Shown: one piece after another, positions 1 through 7,759 of the stretch | How positions within the stretch are numbered: the stretch's first letter is position 1 | Layout: the number at the start of each line of letters is the position of its first letter | From: an uncultured Oscillibacter sp. | Lineage (GTDB): Bacteria > Bacillota > Clostridia > Oscillospirales > Oscillospiraceae | Length of the DNA: 64,000 nt | Direction of reading: 5' to 3' | NCBI GenBank assembly: GCA_910583785.1 | Contig: CAJTZK010000001.1 | Location: 248,001 to 312,000 of the forward strand | Notes under the pieces: model-generated | What the model was told of the DNA's origin: nothing | Seen by the model: the letters and a program-made list of their open reading frames with translations, nothing else | Databases searched by the model: none | Position numbers and translations under genes: made by a program

Positions 1-1538
1 GTTCGTCCTTTAGCCTCCCCCTTTTCCACGGAGAAGTGCGTGTCTGCCATGGCGGCCAGCTGGGGAAGGTGGGTAACACAGAGAACCTGTTTCCTCCGGC
101 TGACCTGGGCCAGCTTCTCCGCCACCTTTTGGGCCGCCCGGCCGGAGACGCCAGTGTCCACCTCGTCAAAGACCAAAGTGCCCACGGCCTCCTGCTCCGC
201 CAGGACATTTTTCAGGGCCAGCATAATCCGGGCCAGCTCGCCGCCGGAGGCGATTTTCGCAATAGGCTTCAGGTCCTCCCCAGCGTTGGCGGACATGAGG
301 AAGCGCACCACGTCGCAGCCGTCGGGGCTGGGGTCCTTTGGGGCAAAGTCAATGGCGAACCGGACCCGGTTCATGTCCAGGTCCCGGAGCTCCTTCTGAA
401 TACGGGCCTCCAGGGCGGCCGCCGCCTGTTTCCGCGCCTCCGTCAGGGCTTTTCCCGCCGTTTGGACGGCCTTCCCCGCTTTGCCCAGCTTCTTCTCCAG
501 GAGGATCAGCGTGTCGTCCGCCGTCTCAATGGCGTCCAGCTCCGCCCGGCGCTGGTCCAGGTAAGCCAGCATCTCCTCCACGGTGGCCCCGTATTTCTTT
601 TTCAAGCGGTAGAGCTGGTCCGCCCGGCTCTCCGCCGCGTCCAGCTCCTCCGGCGAGAAGTCGAAAGCCCCCCGCAGGTCCCGGATGGTTTCCGCCAAAT
701 CGTAGGCCTCGCTCCGCAGCGCCCCCAGGCGCTTGTAAGCCTCCCCCAGCTCCCCGTCCAGGTTCCGCACGCCGGACAGCGCCTCCTCCGCATCCCGGAG
801 CTGGTTCACCGCCCCGGCGTTCTCATCGTCGCCGGAGAGGCAGTAGTCCGCACCGGAGAGGGCGGAGAGGTATTTTTCGCCGTTACGCAGCAGGTTCCGG
901 CGCTGCTCCAGCTCTTCCTCCTCGCCAGGGCGGAGCTCCGCCCGCTCCAGCTCGTTGATCTGGAAGCGGAGGCTGTCCACCCGCCGGGCCTTTTCCGCCT
1001 CGTCCATCTGAAGGGCCTTGATCTGCTCCCGGAGGCCGGAAAGCACGGCGTAGTCCGACTGGTAGGCCCCTAGAGGCTCCTCCGTCCTGCCGAAGCGGTC
1101 CAGGTAGGCCCCATGGAGCTCTTCATCTAGCAGCTGGGTCCCGTCGTGCTGGCCATGGATGTTCAAAAGTTCCCCGCCAATCTGGCGGAGCTGGGCCACG
1201 GTGATGGGCCGCCCGTTCACCCGGCAGGCGTTCTTTCCCTCACCGGAAATCTCCCGCTGGAGGAGCAGGTTCCCGTCCTCGTCCGGAGCCAGGCCGTTTT
1301 CCAGGAGGCCCGGCAGGTCCGCCGGGACGGCGGAGAACTCCGCGCTGACGAAGGCCTTAGCGGCCCCGGTGCGGATGAGGTCCCGGGAAGTCCGGCCCCC
1401 CAGGACAGCTCCCATGGCGTCAATGACGATGGATTTGCCCGCCCCGGTCTCGCCCGTAAGCGCGTTGAACCCCGGGCGGAACTGAATGTCCGCTTCCTCG
1501 ATAACCGCAATATTTTCGATGTGCAGAAGCTCCAGCAT
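1..1538 (-). CDS. recN: DNA repair protein RecN (3' end cut by window edge)
   Basis: RecN is an SMC-like ATPase that works early in double-strand break repair. The first ~40 residues carry the family signature: a beta strand, then the Walker A motif GETGAGKS. The middle of the product is charged and coiled-coil-like. Close to the window edge comes the Walker B/D-loop stretch FDEVDTGVSGRAAQKV and a THLPQ motif typical of RecN C-termini. About 512 codons are present against roughly 550-570 for the family, so only a few dozen are missing. I start at ATG 1538 because a GGAGGAAG ribosome site lies just upstream; an in-frame ATG at 1556 would use that site as coding sequence. It is the last visible gene of the OLE-oapA-dxs-tlyA-nadK-argR operon. 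Confidence 0.95.
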   Translation of the reverse strand, partial: MLELLHIENIAVIEEADIQFRPGFNALTGETGAGKSIVIDAMGAVLGGRTSRDLIRTGAAKAFVSAEFSAVPADLPGLLENGLAPDEDGNLLLQREISGEGKNACRVNGRPITVAQLRQIGGELLNIHGQHDGTQLLDEELHGAYLDRFGRTEEPLGAYQSDYAVLSGLREQIKALQMDEAEKARRVDSLRFQINELERAELRPGEEEELEQRRNLLRNGEKYLSALSGADYCLSGDDENAGAVNQLRDAEEALSGVRNLDGELGEAYKRLGALRSEAYDLAETIRDLRGAFDFSPEELDAAESRADQLYRLKKKYGATVEEMLAYLDQRRAELDAIETADDTLILLEKKLGKAGKAVQTAGKALTEARKQAAAALEARIQKELRDLDMNRVRFAIDFAPKDPSPDGCDVVRFLMSANAGEDLKPIAKIASGGELARIMLALKNVLAEQEAVGTLVFDEVDTGVSGRAAQKVAEKLAQVSRRKQVLCVTHLPQLAAMADTHFSVEKGEAKGR

Positions 1539-1714
1539 GGCGGCTACTTCCTCCATTTTAAATCATGTTTGTGCTGGCACGCCAGCGCCCCTCCCGGCGG
1601 CACAAAAGCTCCCATGCTCCAGCCGCCTGTACCCGCCTGGGGCGGCAGCGCCTGTAAAGCAGCAAAGCGGCCGCGCCCCCAGTTCTCAAACGGGCAGGGA
1701 GGATTCCCTGGACG

Positions 1715-2164
1715 TTACAGCATGTCTTTAATCTCCTGGCATAGCAGCTCCGCCGCTTCCGTGTTCCGCATCACCAAAAGAGCGGTATCGTCCCCCGCCA
1801 GGGAACCCACAATGTCGTTCATGTCCATATTGTCCAGGGCGGAACAGGCCCCGTTGGCCAGTCCCGGCATCGTCTTGACCACCACGATGTTTTGGGCGTA
1901 GTCGATGCTGACAATGCACTCCCGGAAGATGGTCCGCAGCTTCGCCGCCACGTTCAGCGTTGTCCGGTTCCCGGAGACCGCGTACTTATAAACCCCCTGG
2001 CCCATCGGCTCCTTCATGAGATGGAGCTGCTTAATGTCCCGGGAAATGGTCGCCTGGGTGCACCGGAAGCCCCGGGCCTGGAGGCGGGTCAGCAGCTGCT
2101 CCTGGGTCTCAATATTCTCTTGGGCGATGATCTCTAAAATCATGGCCTGACGGTCATTTTTCAT
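1715..2164 (-). CDS. argR: Arginine repressor ArgR
   Basis: A 149-residue transcriptional regulator of arginine metabolism, normally a hexamer that uses L-arginine as co-effector. The N-terminal winged helix shows the DNA-binding core TQATISRDIKQLHL. The C-terminal oligomerisation domain carries the arginine-binding GDDTALLVM stretch. Its ATG overlaps the nadK stop as ATGA, so the two are translationally coupled. About 175 bp separate its stop from recN, with no gene visible there. The order tlyA-nadK-argR-recN is common in Firmicutes. I looked for an ARG box nearby but cannot claim one. Confidence 0.95.
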   Translation of the reverse strand: MKNDRQAMILEIIAQENIETQEQLLTRLQARGFRCTQATISRDIKQLHLMKEPMGQGVYKYAVSGNRTTLNVAAKLRTIFRECIVSIDYAQNIVVVKTMPGLANGACSALDNMDMNDIVGSLAGDDTALLVMRNTEAAELLCQEIKDML

Positions 2165-3039
2165 GTCTCCAGCCCTCCCGGAAGCATTTTTTGCGCAAAA
2201 ATTTCGCAGAAGCTCCGCTCTGTCAGCCGTACCAAACGGGTTACATACCGGGAGCGGCGGATTTGAACCTTGTCGTCCGCCCGCAGGGCGAAGGCCCGGC
2301 TCTCGTCTACAAAGAGGTACACGGGCTTCCGTCCGTTCCGCTCCAGCTCCACCGTCAGCGTGTGCTCCGGGCTGAGGACGTAGGAGGAAAACCGCATGTT
2401 GTGGATGCAGATGGGACAGACCACCATGGTCTGGGCCACTGGCTCTACCACCGGGCCTCCGGCGGAGAGGGAATAAGCCGTGGACCCCGTGGGGGTGGCC
2501 ACAATGACGCCGTCCCCGGCGATATCCGCCAGGTGCCTCCCGTCGGAGGAAATCTTCAGGTGGATGACATGGGAGATGGGCCCCTCCCGGATGACGGCCT
2601 CGTTGAGTCCCAGGTTCGTGTAAATCTGCCGCCCCTCCCGGAAGACGGAGACATCCAGCATCATCCGCTGCTCCGTCTCAAACTTCCAGTCCTTCAGCCT
2701 CCGGAGCTGTTCCAGCTCGGAAGCCTCCAGCTCCGCCACGAATCCCAGGCCCCCCATGTTCACGCCCAATACGGGCATCTTATGGAGGGCCGCCAGCTTC
2801 GCCAGGTGCAGGATGGTCCCGTCCCCGCCGAAGGTGATCAGCAGGTCCGCTCCCCGGAGCTCCTGGGGCAGGGGCAGCACATCGTAGTCCGCAAAGGCCC
2901 CCTCCTTCCGGTCCCGGAAGGGGGAACAGACCACCGTCTGAAAACCCATGCTGCGCAGGATGGCCTCCGCCGCCCGGGTGGTCTTCATGCCCTGGTCCCG
3001 GTTCGGGTTGGGGCACAGAATGATCTTTTTGGGGTTCAT
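2161..3039 (-). CDS. nadK: NAD kinase
   Basis: A 292-residue cytoplasmic kinase that phosphorylates NAD to NADP. The GGDGT nucleotide-binding motif is at residues 71-75. It is followed by the NE motif (GLNEAV) and the glycine-rich TPTGSTAYSLSAGGP segment that holds the substrate NAD. Length and motif order match the family. It overlaps tlyA upstream and argR downstream, each as ATGA, so it sits mid-operon with no promoter of its own. Confidence 0.96.
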   Translation of the reverse strand: MNPKKIILCPNPNRDQGMKTTRAAEAILRSMGFQTVVCSPFRDRKEGAFADYDVLPLPQELRGADLLITFGGDGTILHLAKLAALHKMPVLGVNMGGLGFVAELEASELEQLRRLKDWKFETEQRMMLDVSVFREGRQIYTNLGLNEAVIREGPISHVIHLKISSDGRHLADIAGDGVIVATPTGSTAYSLSAGGPVVEPVAQTMVVCPICIHNMRFSSYVLSPEHTLTVELERNGRKPVYLFVDESRAFALRADDKVQIRRSRYVTRLVRLTERSFCEIFAQKMLPGGLET

Positions 3040-3863
3040 AGGGCGTTCTCTCCCTCTTCATGTTCCTTCAAGGCCCGGTGGGACTCCTCCACCAGGGCCT
3101 TTAAATCCAGTTCCGGGGAAGGCCCTCCGCCTTTTTGCAGAAAGCCCAGGTATTCGATGTTGCCCTCCGGTCCCCGGATAGGGGAATAGGTCAGGCCCAG
3201 CACCGACAGGCCCGCTTCCCCGGCATGGTCCAGGTACCGCTCCAGCACCTCCAGATGGACGGCGGGGTCCCGGACTACGCCCTTCTTCCCCACCTTCTCC
3301 CGGCCCGCCTCAAACTGGGGCTTCACCAGGGAAACCGCCTCTCCCCCCTCCGCCAGCAGGGCCGCCAGGGGCGGCAGAATCAGTTTCAAGGAGATGAAGC
3401 TCACGTCCACCGAGGCGAAGGCCAGCTCCTCCGGCACCTGCTCCCGGCTGAGATACCGGGCGTTGGTCCGCTCCAGGCAGACTACCCGGGGGTCGTTCCG
3501 GAGCTTCCAGGCCAATTGGCCCCGGCCCACGTCCACGGCGTAGACCTTGGACGCGCCGTTTTGGAGCATGCAGTCCGTGAAGCCCCCGGTAGAGGCCCCG
3601 ATGTCCGCGCAGACGGCCCCTTCCAGGCGGATGGGAAAGGCCTTCATGGCTTTCTCCAGCTTCAGCCCGCCCCGGCTGACGTAGGGGAGCCTGTCCCCCC
3701 GGATTTCCACCGCCGCGGCCGCTGGGACCGCCATACCGGGCTTGTCCGCCTTCCGGCCGTCCACGTACACCACGCCGCTCATAATGACGGCCTGGGCCCG
3801 CTGGCGGCTCTCCTCCAGTCCCCGCTCCACTAGGAGCAGGTCCAGTCTCATTTTATCGCTCAT
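3036..3863 (-). CDS. tlyA: TlyA-family rRNA 2'-O-methyltransferase (S4 + FtsJ domains)
   Basis: A 275-residue protein of the TlyA/hemolysin A family, whose studied members 2'-O-methylate ribosomal RNA. Residues ~5-65 form an S4 RNA-binding domain (RLDLLLVERG...SRQRAQAVIMSG). An FtsJ-like methyltransferase domain follows, with the SAM-binding motif ADIGASTGGFTD. I start at ATG 3863, which has a GGAGGAGG site about 6 nt upstream and overlaps the dxs stop by 11 nt; ATG 3851 is a possible alternative. A longer in-frame N-terminus is only read-through of the dxs 3' end in another frame. Confidence 0.93.
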   Translation of the reverse strand: MSDKMRLDLLLVERGLEESRQRAQAVIMSGVVYVDGRKADKPGMAVPAAAAVEIRGDRLPYVSRGGLKLEKAMKAFPIRLEGAVCADIGASTGGFTDCMLQNGASKVYAVDVGRGQLAWKLRNDPRVVCLERTNARYLSREQVPEELAFASVDVSFISLKLILPPLAALLAEGGEAVSLVKPQFEAGREKVGKKGVVRDPAVHLEVLERYLDHAGEAGLSVLGLTYSPIRGPEGNIEYLGFLQKGGGPSPELDLKALVEESHRALKEHEEGENAL

Positions 3864-5709
3864 GGCACGCCTCCTCCACCGCCTCGGCCACGGCGGCGGC
3901 GTCCAGGCCAAACCGCTCCTCCAGCTGAGGGACGCTGCCCTCCGGGGCGAAGGCCCGGCCCAGGTTCTTTAAAATCAGTTTCCGGGGAGCCCGGCCCTCT
4001 TCCGCCAGGATGGCGGCGATCCGCTGGCCCACGCAGCCCGCGCCAAAGCAATCCTCCAGCACCAATAGGATGTCCGTTTCCTGGAAAAAGCCCGCCAGGG
4101 CCCCTCTGTCCAGGGGAGCAATCTGGTTCAGTTTCAAAACCTCCGCTTGGATGCCCCGCTGTTCCAGGAGCTCCGCCGCCTCCAAAATCCGGTTGGTCAA
4201 AATGCCGTAGGCCAGCAAGGTGACGCCCTTCCCCTTCCGGAGGCGGGCCAGGGGCTCCGCCGAGGCATCCTCCCGGTAGGCCCCCTCCCCTCCCCGGGGA
4301 TAGCGGACGGCCACGGGGCCTTTGAGCTCAAAAAGGGCCCGCCGCAGCATGCGCCGCAGCTCCGCGAAGCTGGCGGGACAGAGGACGGTATAGCCCGGCA
4401 GGGCCGGGAGAAACAGGGGATCAAAGCAGCCGTGGTGGGTCTCCCCGTCGGCTCCCACCAGGCCCGCCCGGTCCACGCCCAGGACCACATGGAGCTGCTC
4501 CAGGGCCACGTCGTGGATCAGCATGTCATAGCTTCTCTGCAAAAAGGTGGAGTACACGGCAAAGACAGGCAGCAGACCCCGGGCCGCCATGCCCGCCGCC
4601 ATGGAGACACCATGTCCCTCGGCAATGCCCACGTCAAAGAAGCGGTCCGGAAAGGTCTTGGCGAAGCCGGAGAGGCCTGTGCCGTCGGCCATGGCGGCGG
4701 TCACGGCGCAGACCCGGGAATCCTCCCGGGCGAAGTCCGCCAGGGCCTTGCCGAAGACAGAGGAAAAACTCTCCTCCCCCGCCTTTTTCAAAAGGCCGCT
4801 CTCCAGGTCAAAGGGCCCCACGCCGTGGTACATATCCGGGTTCCGCTCCGCAAAAGAACAGCCCTTCCCCTTGACGGTGTTCACATGGACCACGACGGGA
4901 CAGTCCAGTTCCCGGGCCCAGTCCAGGGTGTCGCAAAGCCGGGGCAGGTCGTGGCCGTCCACCGGGCCCAGGTAGGTAAAGCCCATGTCCTCAAACAGGG
5001 TGCTCCCGGGGAACAGGCTCCGCTTGAGGAAGGTCTTCACCTTGTGGTTGAAACGGTAAAGGGGATTTCTCATGGGCCGGGGGCCGAAGAGGCTCCGGTA
5101 GCACTTTTTGAAATGGTAATACCCGGGCCGGGACCGGAGCCGGGCCAGGTGGGAGGGCATGGCCCCCACATTGGGGTTGATGGACATGCCGTTGTCGTTC
5201 AAAATCACGATCAGGGGCTCGCCGGAGGCCCCGGCGTTATTCAGCCCCTCATAGGCCAGTCCCCCGGTGAGGGCCCCGTCGCCGATAAGGGCCAGGACGC
5301 GGTAGTCCTCCCCCCCCAGGGTCCGGGCCCGGGCCATGCCCAGGGCTACGGAAACAGAGTTGGAGGCGTGCCCGGCGATGAAGGCGTCGTGGACGCTCTC
5401 ATGGGGCTTGGGAAAGCCGGAGAGGCCGTCCAGCTGGCGGAGGGTAGCAAACCGCTCCCGGCGGCCCGTCAGCATTTTGTGGACGTAGCACTGGTGGCCC
5501 ACGTCGAAGACCAGGCGGTCCCGCTCCGTGTCAAACACCCGGTGGATGGCCACCGTCAGCTCCACCGCCCCCAGGTTGGAGGCCAGGTGCCCCCCAGTTT
5601 GGGAGACGCTCTTTACAAGAAACTCCCTCAGCTCCTGGCAGAGCTGGGGGAGCTGGCCCTCCGGCAGCGCCCGGACGTCGGTGGGAGAGTGGATGGAATC
5701 CAAAAGCAT
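3853..5709 (-). CDS. dxs: 1-deoxy-D-xylulose-5-phosphate synthase
   Basis: A 618-residue thiamine-diphosphate enzyme that joins pyruvate and glyceraldehyde 3-phosphate, the first step of the MEP isoprenoid pathway. The ThDP site appears as GDGALTGGLAYEGLNNAG followed by LNDNGMSI. The transketolase central part has the catalytic-region stretch FDVGIAEGHGVSMAAG, and a C-terminal transketolase domain ends the protein. Start ATG 5709 has a GAGAGGAG site upstream. The longer open frame reaching 6222 runs antisense-like through oapA in another frame and is not coding. It lies 11 bp after oapA in the OLE operon; isoprenoid genes are the usual neighbours of OLE RNA. Confidence 0.96.
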   Translation of the reverse strand: MLLDSIHSPTDVRALPEGQLPQLCQELREFLVKSVSQTGGHLASNLGAVELTVAIHRVFDTERDRLVFDVGHQCYVHKMLTGRRERFATLRQLDGLSGFPKPHESVHDAFIAGHASNSVSVALGMARARTLGGEDYRVLALIGDGALTGGLAYEGLNNAGASGEPLIVILNDNGMSINPNVGAMPSHLARLRSRPGYYHFKKCYRSLFGPRPMRNPLYRFNHKVKTFLKRSLFPGSTLFEDMGFTYLGPVDGHDLPRLCDTLDWARELDCPVVVHVNTVKGKGCSFAERNPDMYHGVGPFDLESGLLKKAGEESFSSVFGKALADFAREDSRVCAVTAAMADGTGLSGFAKTFPDRFFDVGIAEGHGVSMAAGMAARGLLPVFAVYSTFLQRSYDMLIHDVALEQLHVVLGVDRAGLVGADGETHHGCFDPLFLPALPGYTVLCPASFAELRRMLRRALFELKGPVAVRYPRGGEGAYREDASAEPLARLRKGKGVTLLAYGILTNRILEAAELLEQRGIQAEVLKLNQIAPLDRGALAGFFQETDILLVLEDCFGAGCVGQRIAAILAEEGRAPRKLILKNLGRAFAPEGSVPQLEERFGLDAAAVAEAVEEACHER

Positions 5710-5720
5710 AGCGTCTCCTC

Positions 5721-6263
5721 TCAATGGTGGAACAGGTACAAAAACCGCCCGGCCCAATAGACCACCTGGGTGCTCTTCTTGATGGCCACCGTCTTGCCCA
5801 GGGCCTTTCCGCCAATGGTCAGGCCGGAGACCAGGGCCGTGACGGCCACGGAAATCAGCACGGTCCGCAGGTTCAGCGCCCGCTGGAGCTGGGTGACGAT
5901 CACCGCCCCCGTGGCACCGCTGACGATGCCGCAGATGTCCCCCACCACGTCGTTGCAGACGCTGGACACCCGTCCCGCGTTCCGCAGCAGCATCAGCGAC
6001 TGCTTGGCCCCCTTCTCCTTGTGGGAGGCCATGGCGTGAAAAGGCTTGGGGTCCGCCGCCGTGACGGCCACGCCGATAATGTCGAATAAAATGCCCAGGC
6101 CGATGAACAGCGCCAGCATCAAAAGAGCGGCGGTCACGCCCGCGCCCTCCAGCATCGACTCCGACGCCAGACTCAGCACGGCGGAGAGGACCACCGCCAT
6201 CAAAAAGACCGTAAGGGCCCAACGATATGGGGAAGAGGCCTTTCCCTTCTGCTGTTTTTTCAA
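5721..6263 (-). CDS. oapA: OLE-associated membrane protein OapA (DUF21/CNNM-like)
   Basis: A 180-residue integral membrane protein with about four hydrophobic segments: residues ~15-34, ~43-68, ~108-125 and ~133-152. Between segments 2 and 3 is a conserved-looking stretch with acidic residues D61, D71, D105 and D109 plus LLRNAGRV, resembling the membrane domain of CorB/CNNM-type magnesium proteins. Length, topology and position (directly after a ~650-nt RNA and directly before dxs) match OapA. In Bacillus halodurans that protein binds OLE RNA and brings it to the membrane. The start is TTG 6263 with GGGAGG 5 nt upstream. The assignment is by context and topology, not by alignment; the fallback is a CorB-like hypothetical membrane protein. 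Confidence 0.82.
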   Translation of the reverse strand: MKKQQKGKASSPYRWALTVFLMAVVLSAVLSLASESMLEGAGVTAALLMLALFIGLGILFDIIGVAVTAADPKPFHAMASHKEKGAKQSLMLLRNAGRVSSVCNDVVGDICGIVSGATGAVIVTQLQRALNLRTVLISVAVTALVSGLTIGGKALGKTVAIKKSTQVVYWAGRFLYLFHH

Positions 6264-6278
6264 AGGAACCTCCCGAAA

Positions 6279-6301
6279 GGACCGCCCATAGGGGGACGGC
6301 C
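6279..6301 (-). promoter_or_regulatory. Hairpin just upstream of the oapA ribosome site
   Basis: On the minus strand GGCCGUCC pairs with GGGCGGUCC through one bulged U. The hairpin ends 4 nt before the GGGAGG ribosome site of oapA (6269-6274). No U-run follows, so I do not call it a terminator. It may be the last OLE element, a processing site, or a translational control hairpin. Confidence 0.4.
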
Positions 6302-6316
6302 TCTTATGTTTTATAA

Positions 6317-6970
6317 GCTAAGCCGGCGGCGGCAGAAAAAGTAAATCTTACGGCTTAGGTACGGGTTGGATTTCCCCGGAACACACCTCTCGTTGCCGAT
6401 GGAGGCGGTTTCCCGTTCGGCGCTCCGGCGCGGCGTTGCCTCTCCGCGCTACCCGATTGCCACTTAGTCCGCACTGCAATCCCTTTTCTGCCCCGTCAGG
6501 ACAGCCTAGGTGATTTCCACCACAGTCCGTCCGCTTCTTTAGCCTCTTTTGCAAAACGGGTTTCAAAGGGCGATCGGAACGCCGCCCTGGCCGGGGCCGC
6601 CCTCCGTAGTTCCCTGATCCACCCGCCCCACTCAAGGCAGGCTACGGCTGCACACAGCGTTACGGCCCCGAAAGACCGATGCACCGCATTGCAGGTTCAC
6701 AATCTGTTTCGTACGCGGGCCGGAATTACCACAGTGGGAGTACGTCCGCGCACAAGAACAGGTCTCCACGGAAACAGGGTCGGATAAACCATGCCATTGG
6801 AAAACGCCCTGAGTCCGCAAGCGTACCAAGGTACGCTTCCCCCCAGCACCCACCCAAAACTGGGCGTATCAAGCAGGCACCACGGGTTTCATCGATGTGC
6901 CCTTCAGAGGATTTTTAGGCCCTCCCTAGGAAACGGCAGATCTGACTAGAATACTGCGCCGCCGCTTAGC
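6317..6970 (-). ncRNA. ole: OLE RNA (ornate, large, extremophilic RNA)
   Basis: About 654 nt with no convincing reading frame lie between a strong promoter and oapA. The ends pair into a long closing helix: GCUAAGCGGCGGCGCA at 6970-6955 with UGCCGCCGCCGGCUUAGC at 6334-6317. That gives 16 base pairs with two single-nucleotide bulges. Inside are further hairpins, for example AAGCGUACC/GGUACGCUU at 6838-6819 and GGUG-GAAAU-CACC near 6520-6508. The predicted transcription start falls at or within 1-2 nt of the first nucleotide of the closing helix. Known OLE RNAs are ~600 nt and sit upstream of oapA and dxs with tlyA, argR and recN, exactly as here. RNase P RNA and tmRNA do not fit in length or neighbours. 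The identification is by context and structure; a covariance-model hit to the Rfam OLE family would settle it. Confidence 0.85.
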
Positions 6971-6977
6971 GGGAAAT

Positions 6978-7006
6978 AGTATAGCACAACCGGGAAAAAT
7001 ATGCAA
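6978..7006 (-). promoter_or_regulatory. Sigma-A promoter of the OLE-oapA-dxs operon
   Basis: Read on the minus strand: -35 TTGCAT (7006-7001), a 17-nt spacer, -10 TATACT (6983-6978). Transcription should start near 6970-6972, matching the 5' end of the OLE closing helix. Confidence 0.85.
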
Positions 7007-7041
7007 GATATACGGTATATGAATTTTTTCTGAACGGCCCT

Positions 7042-7755
7042 TTAACGGCCCGCGGCCTTGAGGGCCCGGACCTCCGCCTCTGTCAGACGCCGCCACTTCC
7101 CCGGCGGAAGGCTCCCCAGCTCCAGCGTGTGCTCCCGCACCCGGCGGAGGCGTTTCACTTCCAGGCCGCAGGCGGCGCACATCCGGCGGACCTGGCGGTT
7201 TTTCCCCTGGCGGATGGTGACGGCCAGCGTAGCCGTCCCCTCTCCCTGCCGGAGCGACTCCACCCGGGCGGGACATATGGGCTCCCCCTCCAGGTCCGTC
7301 AGCCGGGACAGGCGCTCCGCCGCTCCCTCTGCCGGGCCCCGGACCCAGACGTGGTAGGTCTTCTCAACCCCTCCGCTGGGGTGGGCCAGCCGCCGGGCCA
7401 GGCAGCCGTCGTTGGTCAGCAGCAGCAGCCCCTCGGAGTCCAGGTCCAGGCGGCCCACCGGGTACACCCGGGCGCCGCAGCCCGCCACCAGCTCTGCCAC
7501 CGTCCTCCGGCCCTTCTCGTCAGAGAGGGTGGTGACATAGCCCCGGGGCTTGTTCAGCAGGAGATATACGGGCTCCGCCCGCTTGGGCAGGGGCTTGCCG
7601 TCCAGGCGGATGTCGTCCCGGCCTGGGTCGGCCTTGGCCCCCAGCCGGGCGGTCCTGCCGTTTACCGTCACCCGGCCCGCCTCTATGTATCCCTCCGCCG
7701 CCCGCCGGGAACAGACCCCGGCGGCGGAGAGGAGCTTTTGCAGCCGTTCTTCCAT
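7042..7755 (-). CDS. rluB: RluB/RsuA-family pseudouridine synthase
   Basis: A 237-residue RNA pseudouridine synthase. An N-terminal S4 domain (RLQKLLSAAGVCSRRAAEGYI) is followed by the catalytic domain. Its active-site segment is VGRLDLDSEGLLLLTNDG, where the first Asp of RLD is the catalytic residue, and HPSGGVEKTYHV follows. This is the RsuA/RluB/RluE/RluF layout; the large-subunit RluB type is most likely from the scpA-scpB neighbourhood. It is the last gene of the operon starting at 12,224, with only 4 bp after dacF. Confidence 0.9.
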   Translation of the reverse strand: MEERLQKLLSAAGVCSRRAAEGYIEAGRVTVNGRTARLGAKADPGRDDIRLDGKPLPKRAEPVYLLLNKPRGYVTTLSDEKGRRTVAELVAGCGARVYPVGRLDLDSEGLLLLTNDGCLARRLAHPSGGVEKTYHVWVRGPAEGAAERLSRLTDLEGEPICPARVESLRQGEGTATLAVTIRQGKNRQVRRMCAACGLEVKRLRRVREHTLELGSLPPGKWRRLTEAEVRALKAAGR

Positions 7756-7759
7756 TGCC

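Noticed and set aside
4147..5760. A 537-codon plus-strand open frame opposite dxs
   Set aside because: Antisense shadow of dxs with low-complexity composition and no promoter or ribosome site.
6348..6918. Short open frames on both strands across the OLE locus
   Set aside because: None has a ribosome site or family motif, and they conflict with the extensive RNA pairing.
6317..6970. RNase P RNA, tmRNA or 6S RNA as alternatives for the structured RNA
   Set aside because: Too long for all three, no tmRNA tag or tRNA-like end, no recognisable RNase P core motifs, and the neighbours are those of OLE RNA.
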